Of a DNA stretch of 11,927 nt, positions 1 to 6,541 are shown piece by piece. A program made the position numbers and the translations under genes. The stretch is from positions 1 to 11,927 of the forward strand of contig JAIRQB010000204.1 in NCBI GenBank assembly GCA_031256695.1. Reading direction: 5' to 3'. Source of the DNA: Elusimicrobiota bacterium (GTDB lineage Bacteria; Elusimicrobiota; Endomicrobiia; Endomicrobiales; Endomicrobiaceae). A model generated the notes under the pieces. The model did not search any database and was not told where the DNA came from. It worked only from the letters and a program-made list of their open reading frames with translations. Each line of letters begins with the position of its first letter. Within the stretch, counting starts at the first letter, position 1.

Positions 1-110
1 GTTTGCGCAGCGCTATGTGTTTGCGCCCGACGCAATGACACACTGAAATGGACTTTGTCGCCGCCGAAATCCGCTAAGGACCCGGTGCCACTGCAAAGGA
101 ATGACATTAC
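1..110. repeat. Edge of interspersed repeat block (18-bp unit plus hairpin remnant)
   Basis: The window opens inside a repeat. Bases 1-7 are the end of one 18-bp unit and 8-25 are a full copy (CAGCGCTATGTGTTTGCG), followed by the conserved flank CGACGCAATGACAC at 29-42. The same combination recurs near 2052-2087 and 2351-2381. From about 50 to 110 the sequence is more diverged, with GC-rich inverted pieces and a second AATGACA motif near 100. Bases 113-136 hold short direct repeats of a TAACTC-like word. I see no gene here. The block continues beyond the left edge of the window. Confidence 0.75.
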
Positions 111-159
111 TTTTAACTCATAACTCTTAACTTATTAAAAACACAAATTGCAAAGTTTT

Positions 160-1548
160 TTAAAGAATTAAAAGCGAAAGGATGAAAACTCCGAGCATTC
201 CGCAAATGCCCTCTATTAAAGTAGCCGTTGTTTGAGTTTTATAGCCTTGGTCGGGCGTCATACCGCCAAAATTGGTGACAACCCAGAAATATGAGTCATT
301 TGCGTGGGATACAGTCATAGCGCCCGCGCCGATTGCAATTACAGTCAAAGCAGTTCCTACGGGAGTAGCCAAACCCAAGGGAATTAGCAAAGGCGCTACT
401 ATACCGGCTGTAGTCGTCAATGCCACAGTTGACGAGCCTTGCGCCGTTTTTAAAATCGCTGAAAGCAAGAATGGGAAGAATATGCCCACAGTCGCTATTG
501 TTGAAGCATTTGCCGTGATAAAAGCGACTATTTGCGTTGAGGCAATTACGCGTCCTAAAACGCCGCCGGCTGCCGTAATAAAAAGTATAGGACCTACAAT
601 TTTTAATGTTTCATTGGTGATATTGTAAAACTTGTCCAATTTCCCAATTGTGAAAAGTTGCCAGACGGCAAAAATAACGCCTACAGCAAGAGCAATGATT
701 GGCGTTCCAAAAAATGTAAGTATGCTAAAAGCCGCGCCTGTCATTTTTGCCATAGATGCTATTGACCCTAAAGCCATAAGAAGTATAGGCGCTATTATAG
801 GCGCTAATGAGATAAATCCGCTCGGCAATTTCCCATAACTTGCGACAATTTCTTCATAACTTTGAGTGATTGAACCGATGTCTATATCTTCTTTTGATTG
901 AACTTTTTTGCCGACATAATTGGCATAGAAAAAAGCGCCGATAAGAGCGGGTATAGATGCCAAAGCGCCAAGCCCCATCACTAAAAGCAGATTATTGCCT
1001 ATGCCCAAAGTGTTTGCAGCGGCTATTGGACCGGGCGTAGGCGGGATAAAAACGTGCGAAGCATATAAACCCGTAGACAAAGCCACAGACATTGCGACGC
1101 TGCTGACTTTTGTTCTTTTGACGAGCGCTTTGCGTATGGGGTCTAAAATAACAAAGCCTGAATCGCAAAAAACAGGGATAGAAACTACCCAACCCATAAT
1201 TTGAATTGCAAGCACAGGGCGTTTTTTGCCTACAACCTTTATAACCATATCGGCAAGTTTAAAAGCCGCTCCTGTAGATTCAAGGATTGTCCCTATCAGT
1301 GCGCCCAAAATAATCACTATGCCAATGCTGGTAAAAGTCCCTGAAAATCCCGCGCCTATGACATTGGCTATGCCCATAGTTGTTTTTCCATCAACTGTGA
1401 CATTTACTAGAGGAATGCCCGCTATTAAACCGAAAAGCAAAGATACGGACATTATTGAGATGAAAGGATGGATTTTAAACTTAGAAATCGCCAATACCAT
1501 AACAATGATTGAAATGACAAAAACTACGATTAACGTTAGACCAGTCAT
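160..1548 (-). CDS. gntP: GntP-family gluconate/organic acid permease
   Basis: This is an inner-membrane secondary transporter of the GntP family, whose members carry gluconate and related hydroxy acids with protons. The 462 residues are almost wholly hydrophobic, forming a dozen or more membrane spans. The N-terminal region has the family's S-K-F-x-x-H-P-F-I pattern (residues 22-30). An internal stretch contains a PVFCDSGFVILDP segment and a later HPxTPGP-like FIPPTPGPIAAAN motif, both typical of GntP. Length is slightly above the usual 440-450. The ATG start has AAAGGAGG 4 nt upstream (1553-1560). It stands alone between two repeat blocks, not contiguous with the dha/tct cluster, so a shared role is only possible. 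The substrate cannot be told from sequence; gluconate, another aldonate or D-glycerate-like acids are candidates. Confidence 0.93.
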   Translation of the reverse strand: MTGLTLIVVFVISIIVMVLAISKFKIHPFISIMSVSLLFGLIAGIPLVNVTVDGKTTMGIANVIGAGFSGTFTSIGIVIILGALIGTILESTGAAFKLADMVIKVVGKKRPVLAIQIMGWVVSIPVFCDSGFVILDPIRKALVKRTKVSSVAMSVALSTGLYASHVFIPPTPGPIAAANTLGIGNNLLLVMGLGALASIPALIGAFFYANYVGKKVQSKEDIDIGSITQSYEEIVASYGKLPSGFISLAPIIAPILLMALGSIASMAKMTGAAFSILTFFGTPIIALAVGVIFAVWQLFTIGKLDKFYNITNETLKIVGPILFITAAGGVLGRVIASTQIVAFITANASTIATVGIFFPFLLSAILKTAQGSSTVALTTTAGIVAPLLIPLGLATPVGTALTVIAIGAGAMTVSHANDSYFWVVTNFGGMTPDQGYKTQTTATLIEGICGMLGVFILSLLIL

Positions 1549-1587
1549 ACTGCCTCCTTTTAATGGTGTTCCCTACGCTATACCTTC

Positions 1588-1624
1588 AAAAATTTCTGTA
1601 GCGGACTTCGCCGCTGAAATTTTT
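1588..1624. repeat. Bulged hairpin in the gntP leader
   Basis: The arms AAAAATTTC (1588-1596) and GAAATTTTT (1616-1624) pair perfectly. Inside them AGCGG (1600-1604) pairs with CCGCT (1611-1615) around the loop ACTTCG, leaving a 3-nt bulge at 1597-1599. It lies about 40-75 nt upstream of the gntP start, so it would fall in the 5' untranslated RNA if the promoter is further upstream. It could be a mobile palindrome like those nearby or a leader structure; the sequence does not decide. Confidence 0.6.
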
Positions 1625-1638
1625 GAGATTAAGGAATC

Positions 1639-1678
1639 GGCAAAACTTCAACACGACTTTCAGTTTTGCCTTTTTTTT
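1639..1678 (+). terminator. Rho-independent terminator with no obvious upstream gene
   Basis: GGCAAAACT (1639-1647) pairs with AGTTTTGCC (1662-1670) across a 14-nt loop, followed by eight T residues (1671-1678). This is a good intrinsic terminator reading rightward, but the nearest gene to its left (gntP) runs the other way. It may end antisense or leader transcription, or be part of a repeat. Confidence 0.6.
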
Positions 1679-1760
1679 ATTAAGCGTTATTTGGCGGAGC
1701 GGTAGCGCCGACAAATTACGCAAACTGCTACTGTTGATTGTAAGTCGTTCGCTCTGCATT

Positions 1761-1802
1761 CAAAAAGCCTGTTTTTTGCCACAAGCGGCAAAAGGCTTTT
1801 TG
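1761..1802. repeat. Two-part inverted repeat, terminator-like
   Basis: Outer arms CAAAAAGCC (1761-1769) and GGCTTTTTG (1794-1802) enclose inner arms TTTTGCC (1774-1780) and GGCAAAA (1787-1793) with a 6-nt loop and a 4-nt bulge on the left. The inner TTTTGCC/GGCAAAA pair is the same pairing found in the repeat modules at 2001-2040 and 11333-11366, suggesting a related element. Confidence 0.6.
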
Positions 1803-1879
1803 AGTTTAGAGGCGCGGGCAGGGCATTGGTTTCTTTCAGAATTGCCCACTCCGCCCGCAATTTATATCCCACCCCTATC

Positions 1880-1901
1880 CCCGCCCTTTAAAAAGGGCGG
1901 G
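1880..1901. repeat. Perfect 10-bp-arm palindrome
   Basis: CCCGCCCTTT (1880-1889) pairs exactly with AAAGGGCGGG (1892-1901) with only AA between them. It sits in a C-rich then G-rich strip (about 1868-1911) unlike the AT-rich surroundings, and looks like an inserted palindromic element. No gene is associated. Confidence 0.6.
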
Positions 1902-2118
1902 CGAAGGCGGGTATTCCGCTTTTTCTTGCCATACCAACAAAACTACTCACAACTTCTTAATGTTCGGTTTTGCCTCGCTTTCGATTGCTATACCTTCAAA
2001 TTTGCCTTTTGCTTTTGAAAAGAGAAAGGAAAACGGCAAAATGGATTGCGGTAGCGCTATGTGTTTGCGCACGACGCAATGACACCGTCGGCAACGTCAA
2101 AGCCAAACCCCGGGTGTC

Positions 2119-2138
2119 ATTCCGTCGCAAGACGGAAT
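2119..2138. repeat. 20-bp hairpin element, CCGTC/GACGG arm type
   Basis: ATTCCGTC, loop GCAA, GACGGAAT: perfect 8-bp arms. It is flanked by GTGTC on the left and CCCTGTT on the right, the conserved outer context of this family in inverted orientation. An identical copy lies at 11805-11824. Confidence 0.85.
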
Positions 2139-2258
2139 CCCTGTTTGTTATAAAGTGTTCACCGCTGTTTGCCGTTTTCTTTTCAGAGGCAAAGACAAAG
2201 GCAAAATAGATTGCGGCAGCGCTATGTGTTTGCGCACGACGCAATGACACCAACAGCG

Positions 2259-2294
2259 CAGCGCTATGTGTTTGCGCAGCGCTATGTGTTTGCG
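2259..2294. repeat. Two tandem 18-bp units
   Basis: Two exact adjacent copies of CAGCGCTATGTGTTTGCG (2259-2276 and 2277-2294). Single copies lie at 8-25, 2052-2069 (one change), 2217-2234, 2351-2368 and 11080-11097, and three tandem copies at 11666-11719. Copy number at a site therefore ranges from one to three. Confidence 0.9.
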
Positions 2295-2352
2295 CCGAGC
2301 GCCGGCTTCTATCTAAACCGCTCATCGCACTTGTCTCTATCAGAATTGCGCA
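2295..2352. repeat. 58-bp direct repeat, left copy
   Basis: This element follows tandem 18-bp units and matches 11720-11777 in the same orientation with two differences (T/C and C/T transitions) over 58 bases. It has no palindromic core of its own that I can see. A shorter, diverged relative may lie near 1827-1853, sharing the CAGAATTGC word. Confidence 0.85.
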
Positions 2353-2460
2353 GCGCTATGTGTTTGCGCACGACGCAATGACACCGGGGTTCTCGCTTTC
2401 CGCAGTTTTTCGCTTCCGCTTTCCCTCTTTCTCAACGCAACCATAAAAAAGGCTTTCGTT

Positions 2461-2512
2461 TTTTGCAAGAGGCGCTGTCGCGCCAGGTCCCGTTGGCGGC
2501 ATCCTCGCAAAA
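2461..2512. repeat. Long imperfect stem-loop upstream of the ribokinase gene
   Basis: TTTTGC (2461-2466) pairs with GCAAAA (2507-2512), GAGG (2469-2472) with CCTC (2503-2506), and CGCCA (2481-2485) with TGGCG (2494-2498). The structure is GC-rich in an AT-rich region and ends about 200 nt before the kinase start. It may be another inserted palindrome, or a terminator-like barrier insulating the kinase from the repeat block. No known riboswitch is recognised. Confidence 0.45.
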
Positions 2513-2526
2513 GAAATAATCTATTT

Positions 2527-2557
2527 TTGACATTATAGAGATTTTTTCTTGTTTTAT
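2527..2557 (+). promoter_or_regulatory. Possible promoter for the ribokinase gene
   Basis: A consensus -35 hexamer TTGACA is at 2527-2532. The -10 is poor: TTTTAT at 2552-2557 gives a 19-bp spacer. Start of transcription would leave a leader of about 140 nt. A TAGAAT hexamer at 2667-2672 could be the -10 of a nearer promoter but lacks a recognisable -35. Confidence 0.3.
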
Positions 2558-2708
2558 TGCAGGACTATTGTTCAATCCTATCCGCTTGTTTGTAAAATTT
2601 ATTCCAAAAAACTGCAGAATTCTAAAACATATAAATAGCAAAAGACAAGTTATTATTGTTAATTGATAGAATACCCAAAGCAAATAAAATTTTTATCGGA
2701 CGGCATAA

Positions 2709-3626
2709 ATGAAAATATTAAATATCGGGTCTCTAAATATAGACAAAGTCTATCGGGTAGAACGCATAGCGATGGAAGGGGAAACTATTTTGAGTTCTCT
2801 ATATGAAGAGCATTTAGGCGGCAAAGGTTTAAATCAGTCTGCGGCATTAAAAGCGGCGGGCGGAAATGTTTGGCATTGCGGCGCTATAGGATGCGATGGA
2901 ATAATTTTGAAAGACTTTTTAGACAAATGCGGAGTCAATACTGACTTCATTAAAATTGTAGGGGAAACAAGCGGACACGCCGTAATTCAAGTTGATAAAA
3001 ACGGCAAAAATTGCATTATAGTTTGCGGCGGAGCAAATCAAAAAATAGAGGAAAGTTTTATAAAAAACACTCTTGAGAATTTCAGTTCGGGCGATTTTTT
3101 GCTTTTACAAAATGAAATTTCAAATGCGCCTGCCGCTATTTTAGAAGCGAAAAGAAAACAGATGAAGGTAGTTTTTAATCCTTCTCCGATTACTGCGGAA
3201 TTATTTGAATACCCGTTAGAATTTGTTGACATTTTTATATTAAACGAAACAGAAGGAAAAGCGTTAAGCAAATGCGCGAGCGGTTTTGAGGATATTTTTA
3301 AATCTCTCTGTTTTAAATATCCAAAATCCATTATTGTTTTAACTTTGGGAGAAAAAGGCGTTCTCTTTAAAAGCGGCGGCAAAGAGAGATTGCAAGAGGC
3401 GTATAAAGTAAAAGCAGTTGACACTACTGCGGCAGGCGATTCTTTTTGCGGATATTTTGTTTCTGCCATTGCCCAAAACTTCCCGATAGAAAAATCCATT
3501 TTATATGCTTGCGCCGCCGCCGCTCTTACAGTAAGCGTAAAAGGAGCCGCTGAAAGCATTCCAAACTTAAAAGATACGGAAAAGTTTTTAAAGAGCGTTT
3601 CAGGGAAAGGGCTGAATGCTGAATAA
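2709..3626 (+). CDS. rbsK: Ribokinase-like PfkB-family carbohydrate kinase
   Basis: This is a cytoplasmic ATP-dependent sugar kinase of the PfkB/ribokinase family, 305 residues, the usual length. Visible signatures, in order: the N-terminal substrate-binding stretch with N10-x-D12; GGKGLNQ (37-43), the glycine-rich substrate loop in the form typical of ribokinase; FNPSP (156-160); the NETEG motif (179-183); and DTTAAGD (238-244), the ATP/anion-hole signature whose last Asp is the catalytic base. The DTTAAGD form and NETE motif favour RbsK-type activity on ribose or a related pentose. Other PfkB substrates, such as 2-keto-3-deoxygluconate, cannot be excluded. The ATG at 2709 has only a weak ribosome site. 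It is the only plus-strand gene and converges on dhaK, sharing a terminator with it. Expression is separate from the minus-strand cluster. Confidence 0.85.
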   Translation: MKILNIGSLNIDKVYRVERIAMEGETILSSLYEEHLGGKGLNQSAALKAAGGNVWHCGAIGCDGIILKDFLDKCGVNTDFIKIVGETSGHAVIQVDKNGKNCIIVCGGANQKIEESFIKNTLENFSSGDFLLLQNEISNAPAAILEAKRKQMKVVFNPSPITAELFEYPLEFVDIFILNETEGKALSKCASGFEDIFKSLCFKYPKSIIVLTLGEKGVLFKSGGKERLQEAYKVKAVDTTAAGDSFCGYFVSAIAQNFPIEKSILYACAAAALTVSVKGAAESIPNLKDTEKFLKSVSGKGLNAE

Positions 3627-3697
3627 AAGCATTTCAGTTGTTTTGCGGCAGACCCAAAAAATATAAAAAAGATTTGACATTTATGCCGTCAGATATA

Positions 3698-3750
3698 AAA
3701 AGAAAAGAACTCTTGCCGCGCTATAAATGCGGCAAGAGTTCTTTTCTTTT
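3698..3750. terminator. Bidirectional intrinsic terminator between the kinase gene and dhaK
   Basis: Left arm 3698-3719 and right arm 3729-3750 are perfect reverse complements over 22 bp, with a 9-nt loop GCTATAAAT. The GC-rich core is next to the loop and the outer arms are A-rich on the left and T-rich on the right, so U-tracts form in transcripts from either side. It is placed between two converging genes, 71 nt past the kinase stop and 42 nt past the dhaK stop. Confidence 0.93.
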
Positions 3751-3792
3751 GCTGTGGTTTTGCTGTCTTTTATTCTTATTACAGAAAAATCT

Positions 3793-4791
3793 TTAAAGTT
3801 GTCTTTGTTCAAAAAACGGACTTCTCGCAGGTTTTGCCAAATATGTTTTAAGTTCGCCGTCAAGTTTAAACACAGATATTGAAAAACCAGACATCTCCAT
3901 AGAAGTCGCAAATTCGCCGACATAAACATTAAATACTTTCGCTCCTGTCTTTTTAATTAAGGCATTTACTTTTCTATAAACTATATAGAGTTCTTCTTTT
4001 GGAGTAGCGCCTAAACCGTTGATTAAAACTGAAATTTCATCGTTTTGTTTTAACGGCATATCGGCTAAAATTTGTTCCATCATTTTTGACACAACAGAAT
4101 CCGCATTTTCAAGTTTTGTCCTCGCTATGCCCGGCTCGCCGTGTATGCCCATACCTATTTCCATCTCATCTTCGCCTATATTAAATGAAGGCGTTCCTAT
4201 TTCTGGAATAGTGCAAGGAGAAAGAGCGACGCCTATAGTTCTTACATTTGCCGCCGCTTTTTGCGCTACTTTTTTAACTGCTTCTAAATCTGCTCCTTCC
4301 TTTGCCGCCGCTCCCGCCGTTTTAAAGACATAAAAAATCCCGGCAACGCCCCTTCTTTTATTTTCTTCGCCTTTTGGAGCAGAAGCGACATCGTCTGCGC
4401 CTAATATGTGAGATGTTTTTATATTGTCCGTCTCAGCCAATTCAGAAGACATTTCAAAATTCATAATGTCGCCCGTATAATTTCCATAAACATATAAAAC
4501 GCCTTTTCCGCAATCTATAGCCTTTGTTACTTTTAATATCTGTTCAGGGCTTGGCGATTGAAAAACGCCGCCGATAGCGCAGCCGTCAAGCATACCATCG
4601 CCGACATAACCCATAAAAAGCGGCAAATGCCCGCTGCCGCCGCCGGACATCAGAGATACTTTATTCTCTTTTTGGGCGCGGACAATGCTGCGCAATTCTC
4701 CCGCTGTGGAAAGTTGGTCGGGGTGAGCGGCTAAAATCCCTTCTAACATTTCATCTACAAAGTTTTTTGGGTCATTTAAAAATTTTTTCAT
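3793..4791 (-). CDS. dhaK: Dihydroxyacetone kinase subunit DhaK-like
   Basis: This is the substrate-binding subunit of a two-subunit kinase that phosphorylates dihydroxyacetone or a similar short keto- or aldo-sugar. At 332 residues it is close to the usual DhaK length (about 330-356). GGGSGH lies at 50-55 with H55, NYTGD gives D108, and GMGIHGEPG gives H217. These correspond to E. coli H56, D109 and H218, the last of which forms the covalent hemiaminal with the substrate. The context GHLPLFMGYVG differs from the classical GHEPxHxGFVG, so this is a divergent subgroup and the natural substrate could be erythrulose, glyceraldehyde or similar. AGGAGG lies 5 nt upstream of the ATG. It is the last gene of the minus-strand cluster, 117 nt after tctA, and 5.4 kb from its partner dhaL. 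Confidence 0.92.
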   Translation of the reverse strand: MKKFLNDPKNFVDEMLEGILAAHPDQLSTAGELRSIVRAQKENKVSLMSGGGSGHLPLFMGYVGDGMLDGCAIGGVFQSPSPEQILKVTKAIDCGKGVLYVYGNYTGDIMNFEMSSELAETDNIKTSHILGADDVASAPKGEENKRRGVAGIFYVFKTAGAAAKEGADLEAVKKVAQKAAANVRTIGVALSPCTIPEIGTPSFNIGEDEMEIGMGIHGEPGIARTKLENADSVVSKMMEQILADMPLKQNDEISVLINGLGATPKEELYIVYRKVNALIKKTGAKVFNVYVGEFATSMEMSGFSISVFKLDGELKTYLAKPARSPFFEQRQL

Positions 4792-4879
4792 TTCTTCCTC
4801 CTATGGATTTATTTGGTTTTATTACATCCGTTTAAAACTTCTATCAAATACTGCAAGAAGCGCAAAAGCATTTAAATTA

Positions 4880-4900
4880 TCCGCTGCATTTGCCTGCGGA
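4880..4900 (-). other. Short stem-loop after tctA
   Basis: Just past the tctA stop, TCCGC (4880-4884) pairs with GCGGA (4896-4900), with a possible inner TGC/GCA pairing. There is no clear U-tract on the minus strand, so it is more likely an mRNA-end structure than a full terminator, and dhaK may still be read through from tctA. Confidence 0.35.
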
Positions 4901-4908
4901 CAAAATTC

Positions 4909-6408
4909 TTATTGTTTATTTTGATTATGCATTGCCTTTATATGCTTGACTATCGCAGGCACTATCAAAGAAATAATTGAGACCGACAATAAAACAATGC
5001 AAATGGGATTTGTAAAAAAGGGGCTATAACTCCCCATAGTGATGGCAAGCGTTCGGCGCAGATTTGCTTCTAAAAGCCGTCCTAATAATAGACCTAAAAC
5101 AAGGGGACCGGCGGGAAAATCCATCTTTTTTAGAATAAAGCCCAAAATGCCCGCTATTGCCATAGCGATAATGTCCATATAGGAATTATTTATGGCAAAT
5201 GAGCCTAAAAAACAACACATTGTCACAGATACCCAAAGAGTTTCTTTTTTTATACGCAAAATTTTCGGATAAATTTTTGAAGTCAATAAACCGAAAATAC
5301 AAATCACTATGTTTGCGATAATAAGTTGCGCTATTAGGGTCATTACAAAAGGCTTATTTTCTACAAACATTTGAGGACCCGGGGTCATTCCATACATCAT
5401 CAAAGAGCCTATAAGTATAGCGGTCACGGCATCGCCCGGAATGCCCAGCGAGAGCATTGTGGTCATAGCGCCGCCTATTACAGCATTATTTGAAGTGCAA
5501 GAGACAGATAAACCCTCTATAGAGCCTTTGCCGTATTCGCTTTTATGTTTAGACATTCTTTTGCACTGACCCCAACTAATAATTGAGGCTATATCTCCGC
5601 CGGCGCCGGGTATTACGCCTATAATTACTGAAATAATGCTTGCAAAAATATTGAAAGGAAATACCTGTTTCAATTCTTTAAAGTTAAGAAATGATTTGTT
5701 TGATTTTTCAATAGAGACAATCTCGGCTTTTTCATCTTTTCTATTAGTATAAACTTGAAACAAAATCTCTCCTATTCCAAATAGCCCTATCATCACAGGA
5801 ACAAAACTGATGCCGTCTAACAGCATAGGATAATCAAAGGTATATCTTTTGAAAGCGTGTATAGCGTCTAAACCGATAGTTGATATTAAAAGCCCTACAA
5901 AACCGACAAGAAGCCCTTTGACAGGCTTATCGCCTGAAACTGCCGCCATCATAGTAAGCCCAAAAAAAGCGACAACGGCATATTCTGCGGGTCCAAAACG
6001 CAGGGCAAAATCAGCCAAAGGGAAAGCGAAAAAAATCAAACAAAAAGAACTAAATACGCCTCCTAATGCGCTAAAAACAGTGTTTATATTTAAGGCAAGG
6101 CGCGCCATTCCTTTTTGACTTAAAGAATAACCGTCAAAAGTAGACGCCATAGAGGCGGGAGTGCCGGGAGTGTTTATGAGGATTGCTGAAATTCCGCCCG
6201 ACCATATAGCCGCATTATAGACGCCTATAAGCATTGCAAAACCGCAAGCGGGCTCAAGCCAAAAAGAAATAGGCGTTAGAACAGCCACGCCCATAGTGGC
6301 AGTTAGACCCGGCAAAGTTCCTATTAAGGCGCCGGATACTACGCCTACGATTAAGTAAAAAAACACTTGAGGATGCAAGACGCCGATAAAAGCAGATACC
6401 CATTCCAT
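4909..6408 (-). CDS. tctA: Tripartite tricarboxylate transporter, large permease subunit TctA
   Basis: This is the large membrane subunit of a TTT secondary transporter, which moves a carboxylate bound by the periplasmic TctC protein, driven by an ion gradient. It has 499 residues, the standard length, with about ten to twelve membrane spans. The N-terminal half carries the family pattern: GTLPGLTATMGVAVLTP (about 29-45), then YNAAIWSGGISAILINTPGTP, and a DGYSLSQKG segment. A second related half has GVIPGAGGDIASIISW and LGIPGDAVTAILIG, reflecting the internal repeat of TctA. The ATG at 6408 has AAGGA 7 nt upstream. It follows tctB by 124 nt, an unusually long gap filled by a tandem octamer repeat. 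The ligand is unknown; TTT systems carry citrate, tartrate, aromatic acids and many others. Confidence 0.95.
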   Translation of the reverse strand: MEWVSAFIGVLHPQVFFYLIVGVVSGALIGTLPGLTATMGVAVLTPISFWLEPACGFAMLIGVYNAAIWSGGISAILINTPGTPASMASTFDGYSLSQKGMARLALNINTVFSALGGVFSSFCLIFFAFPLADFALRFGPAEYAVVAFFGLTMMAAVSGDKPVKGLLVGFVGLLISTIGLDAIHAFKRYTFDYPMLLDGISFVPVMIGLFGIGEILFQVYTNRKDEKAEIVSIEKSNKSFLNFKELKQVFPFNIFASIISVIIGVIPGAGGDIASIISWGQCKRMSKHKSEYGKGSIEGLSVSCTSNNAVIGGAMTTMLSLGIPGDAVTAILIGSLMMYGMTPGPQMFVENKPFVMTLIAQLIIANIVICIFGLLTSKIYPKILRIKKETLWVSVTMCCFLGSFAINNSYMDIIAMAIAGILGFILKKMDFPAGPLVLGLLLGRLLEANLRRTLAITMGSYSPFFTNPICIVLLSVSIISLIVPAIVKHIKAMHNQNKQ

Positions 6409-6460
6409 TGTTTATTCCTTTTGGCAATGTTTTGGAGCGCATATCAACTGCATTTCTTGT

Positions 6461-6524
6461 CTTTCTGTCTTTCTGTCTTTCTGTCTTTCTATCTTTCTGT
6501 CTTTCTATCTTTCTGTCTTTCTAT
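6461..6524. repeat. Tandem octanucleotide repeat (8 units) between tctB and tctA
   Basis: Eight contiguous 8-bp units read CTTTCTGT or CTTTCTAT on the plus strand (three GT units, then AT/GT alternating). In the tctBA transcript this is a purine-rich tract of AGAAAG words ending about 52 nt before the tctA start. The units are not in a coding frame. Such low-complexity arrays change length by replication slippage, so the tctB-tctA spacing may vary between cells or strains. Confidence 0.95.
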
Positions 6525-6525
6525 C

Positions 6526-6541
6526 TACAGCATTACAGCAT
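6526..6541. repeat. 8-bp tandem duplication over the tctB stop codon
   Basis: TACAGCAT occurs twice in direct succession (6526-6533 and 6534-6541). The tctB stop codon (6533-6535 on the minus strand) lies across the junction. The unit has the same length as the adjacent octamer array, suggesting a recent slippage event that may have set the present C-terminus. Confidence 0.8.

Larger units (their letters stand above)
2000..2384. repeat. Left composite repeat block
   Basis: This is a mosaic of modules that recur at 11029-11927. A palindrome with TTTGCC (2001-2006) and GGCAAA (2035-2040) leads into a GGATTGCG...CGCAATGACACC unit carrying one 18-bp insert (2052-2069). Next come a 20-bp hairpin (2119-2138) and, in inverted orientation, the spacer module at 2139-2165. 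Then follow another hairpin unit with an 18-bp insert (2217-2234), two tandem 18-bp units (2259-2294), a 58-bp element (2295-2352) and a last 18-bp unit (2351-2368) closing with AATGACACC. The frames that cross this block code only for the repeat itself in several phases. Confidence 0.8.
1549..2708. other. Gene-free repeat-rich region
   Basis: About 1.15 kb between the gntP start and the ribokinase start holds no credible gene. It contains, in order, a hairpin in the gntP leader (1588-1624), a plus-strand terminator (1639-1678), a stem with an inner bulge (1761-1802), a palindromic GC element (1880-1901), a mosaic of 18-bp units and hairpins (2000-2384) and a long imperfect stem-loop (2461-2512) before the AT-rich kinase leader. 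The open frames here lack ribosome sites, run through the palindromes and have the low-complexity composition expected of repeat DNA. Confidence 0.7.

Noticed and set aside
1687..1872. Minus-strand open frame of 61 codons
   Set aside because: It overlaps a palindromic region and lacks a ribosome site. It could be a remnant inside a repeat, but nothing supports expression.
1623..2018. Plus-strand open frame of 131 codons
   Set aside because: It runs through the orphan terminator and two palindromes, has no start signal and an arginine/phenylalanine-rich composition unlike a real protein.
1996..2325. Minus-strand open frame of 109 codons over the left repeat block
   Set aside because: Same repeat-derived peptide as on the right side, crossing several modules; not protein-like.
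2000..2384. CRISPR array
   Set aside because: Repeats are 18 bp, directly abutting or irregularly spaced, and embedded in palindromes; there are no uniform unique spacers and no cas genes.
2432..2683. Minus-strand open frame of 83 codons upstream of the ribokinase
   Set aside because: TTG start without ribosome site; overlaps the stem-loop and the kinase leader.
3038..3559. Minus-strand open frame of 173 codons inside the ribokinase gene
   Set aside because: Antisense shadow of a well-supported gene with full family motifs on the plus strand.
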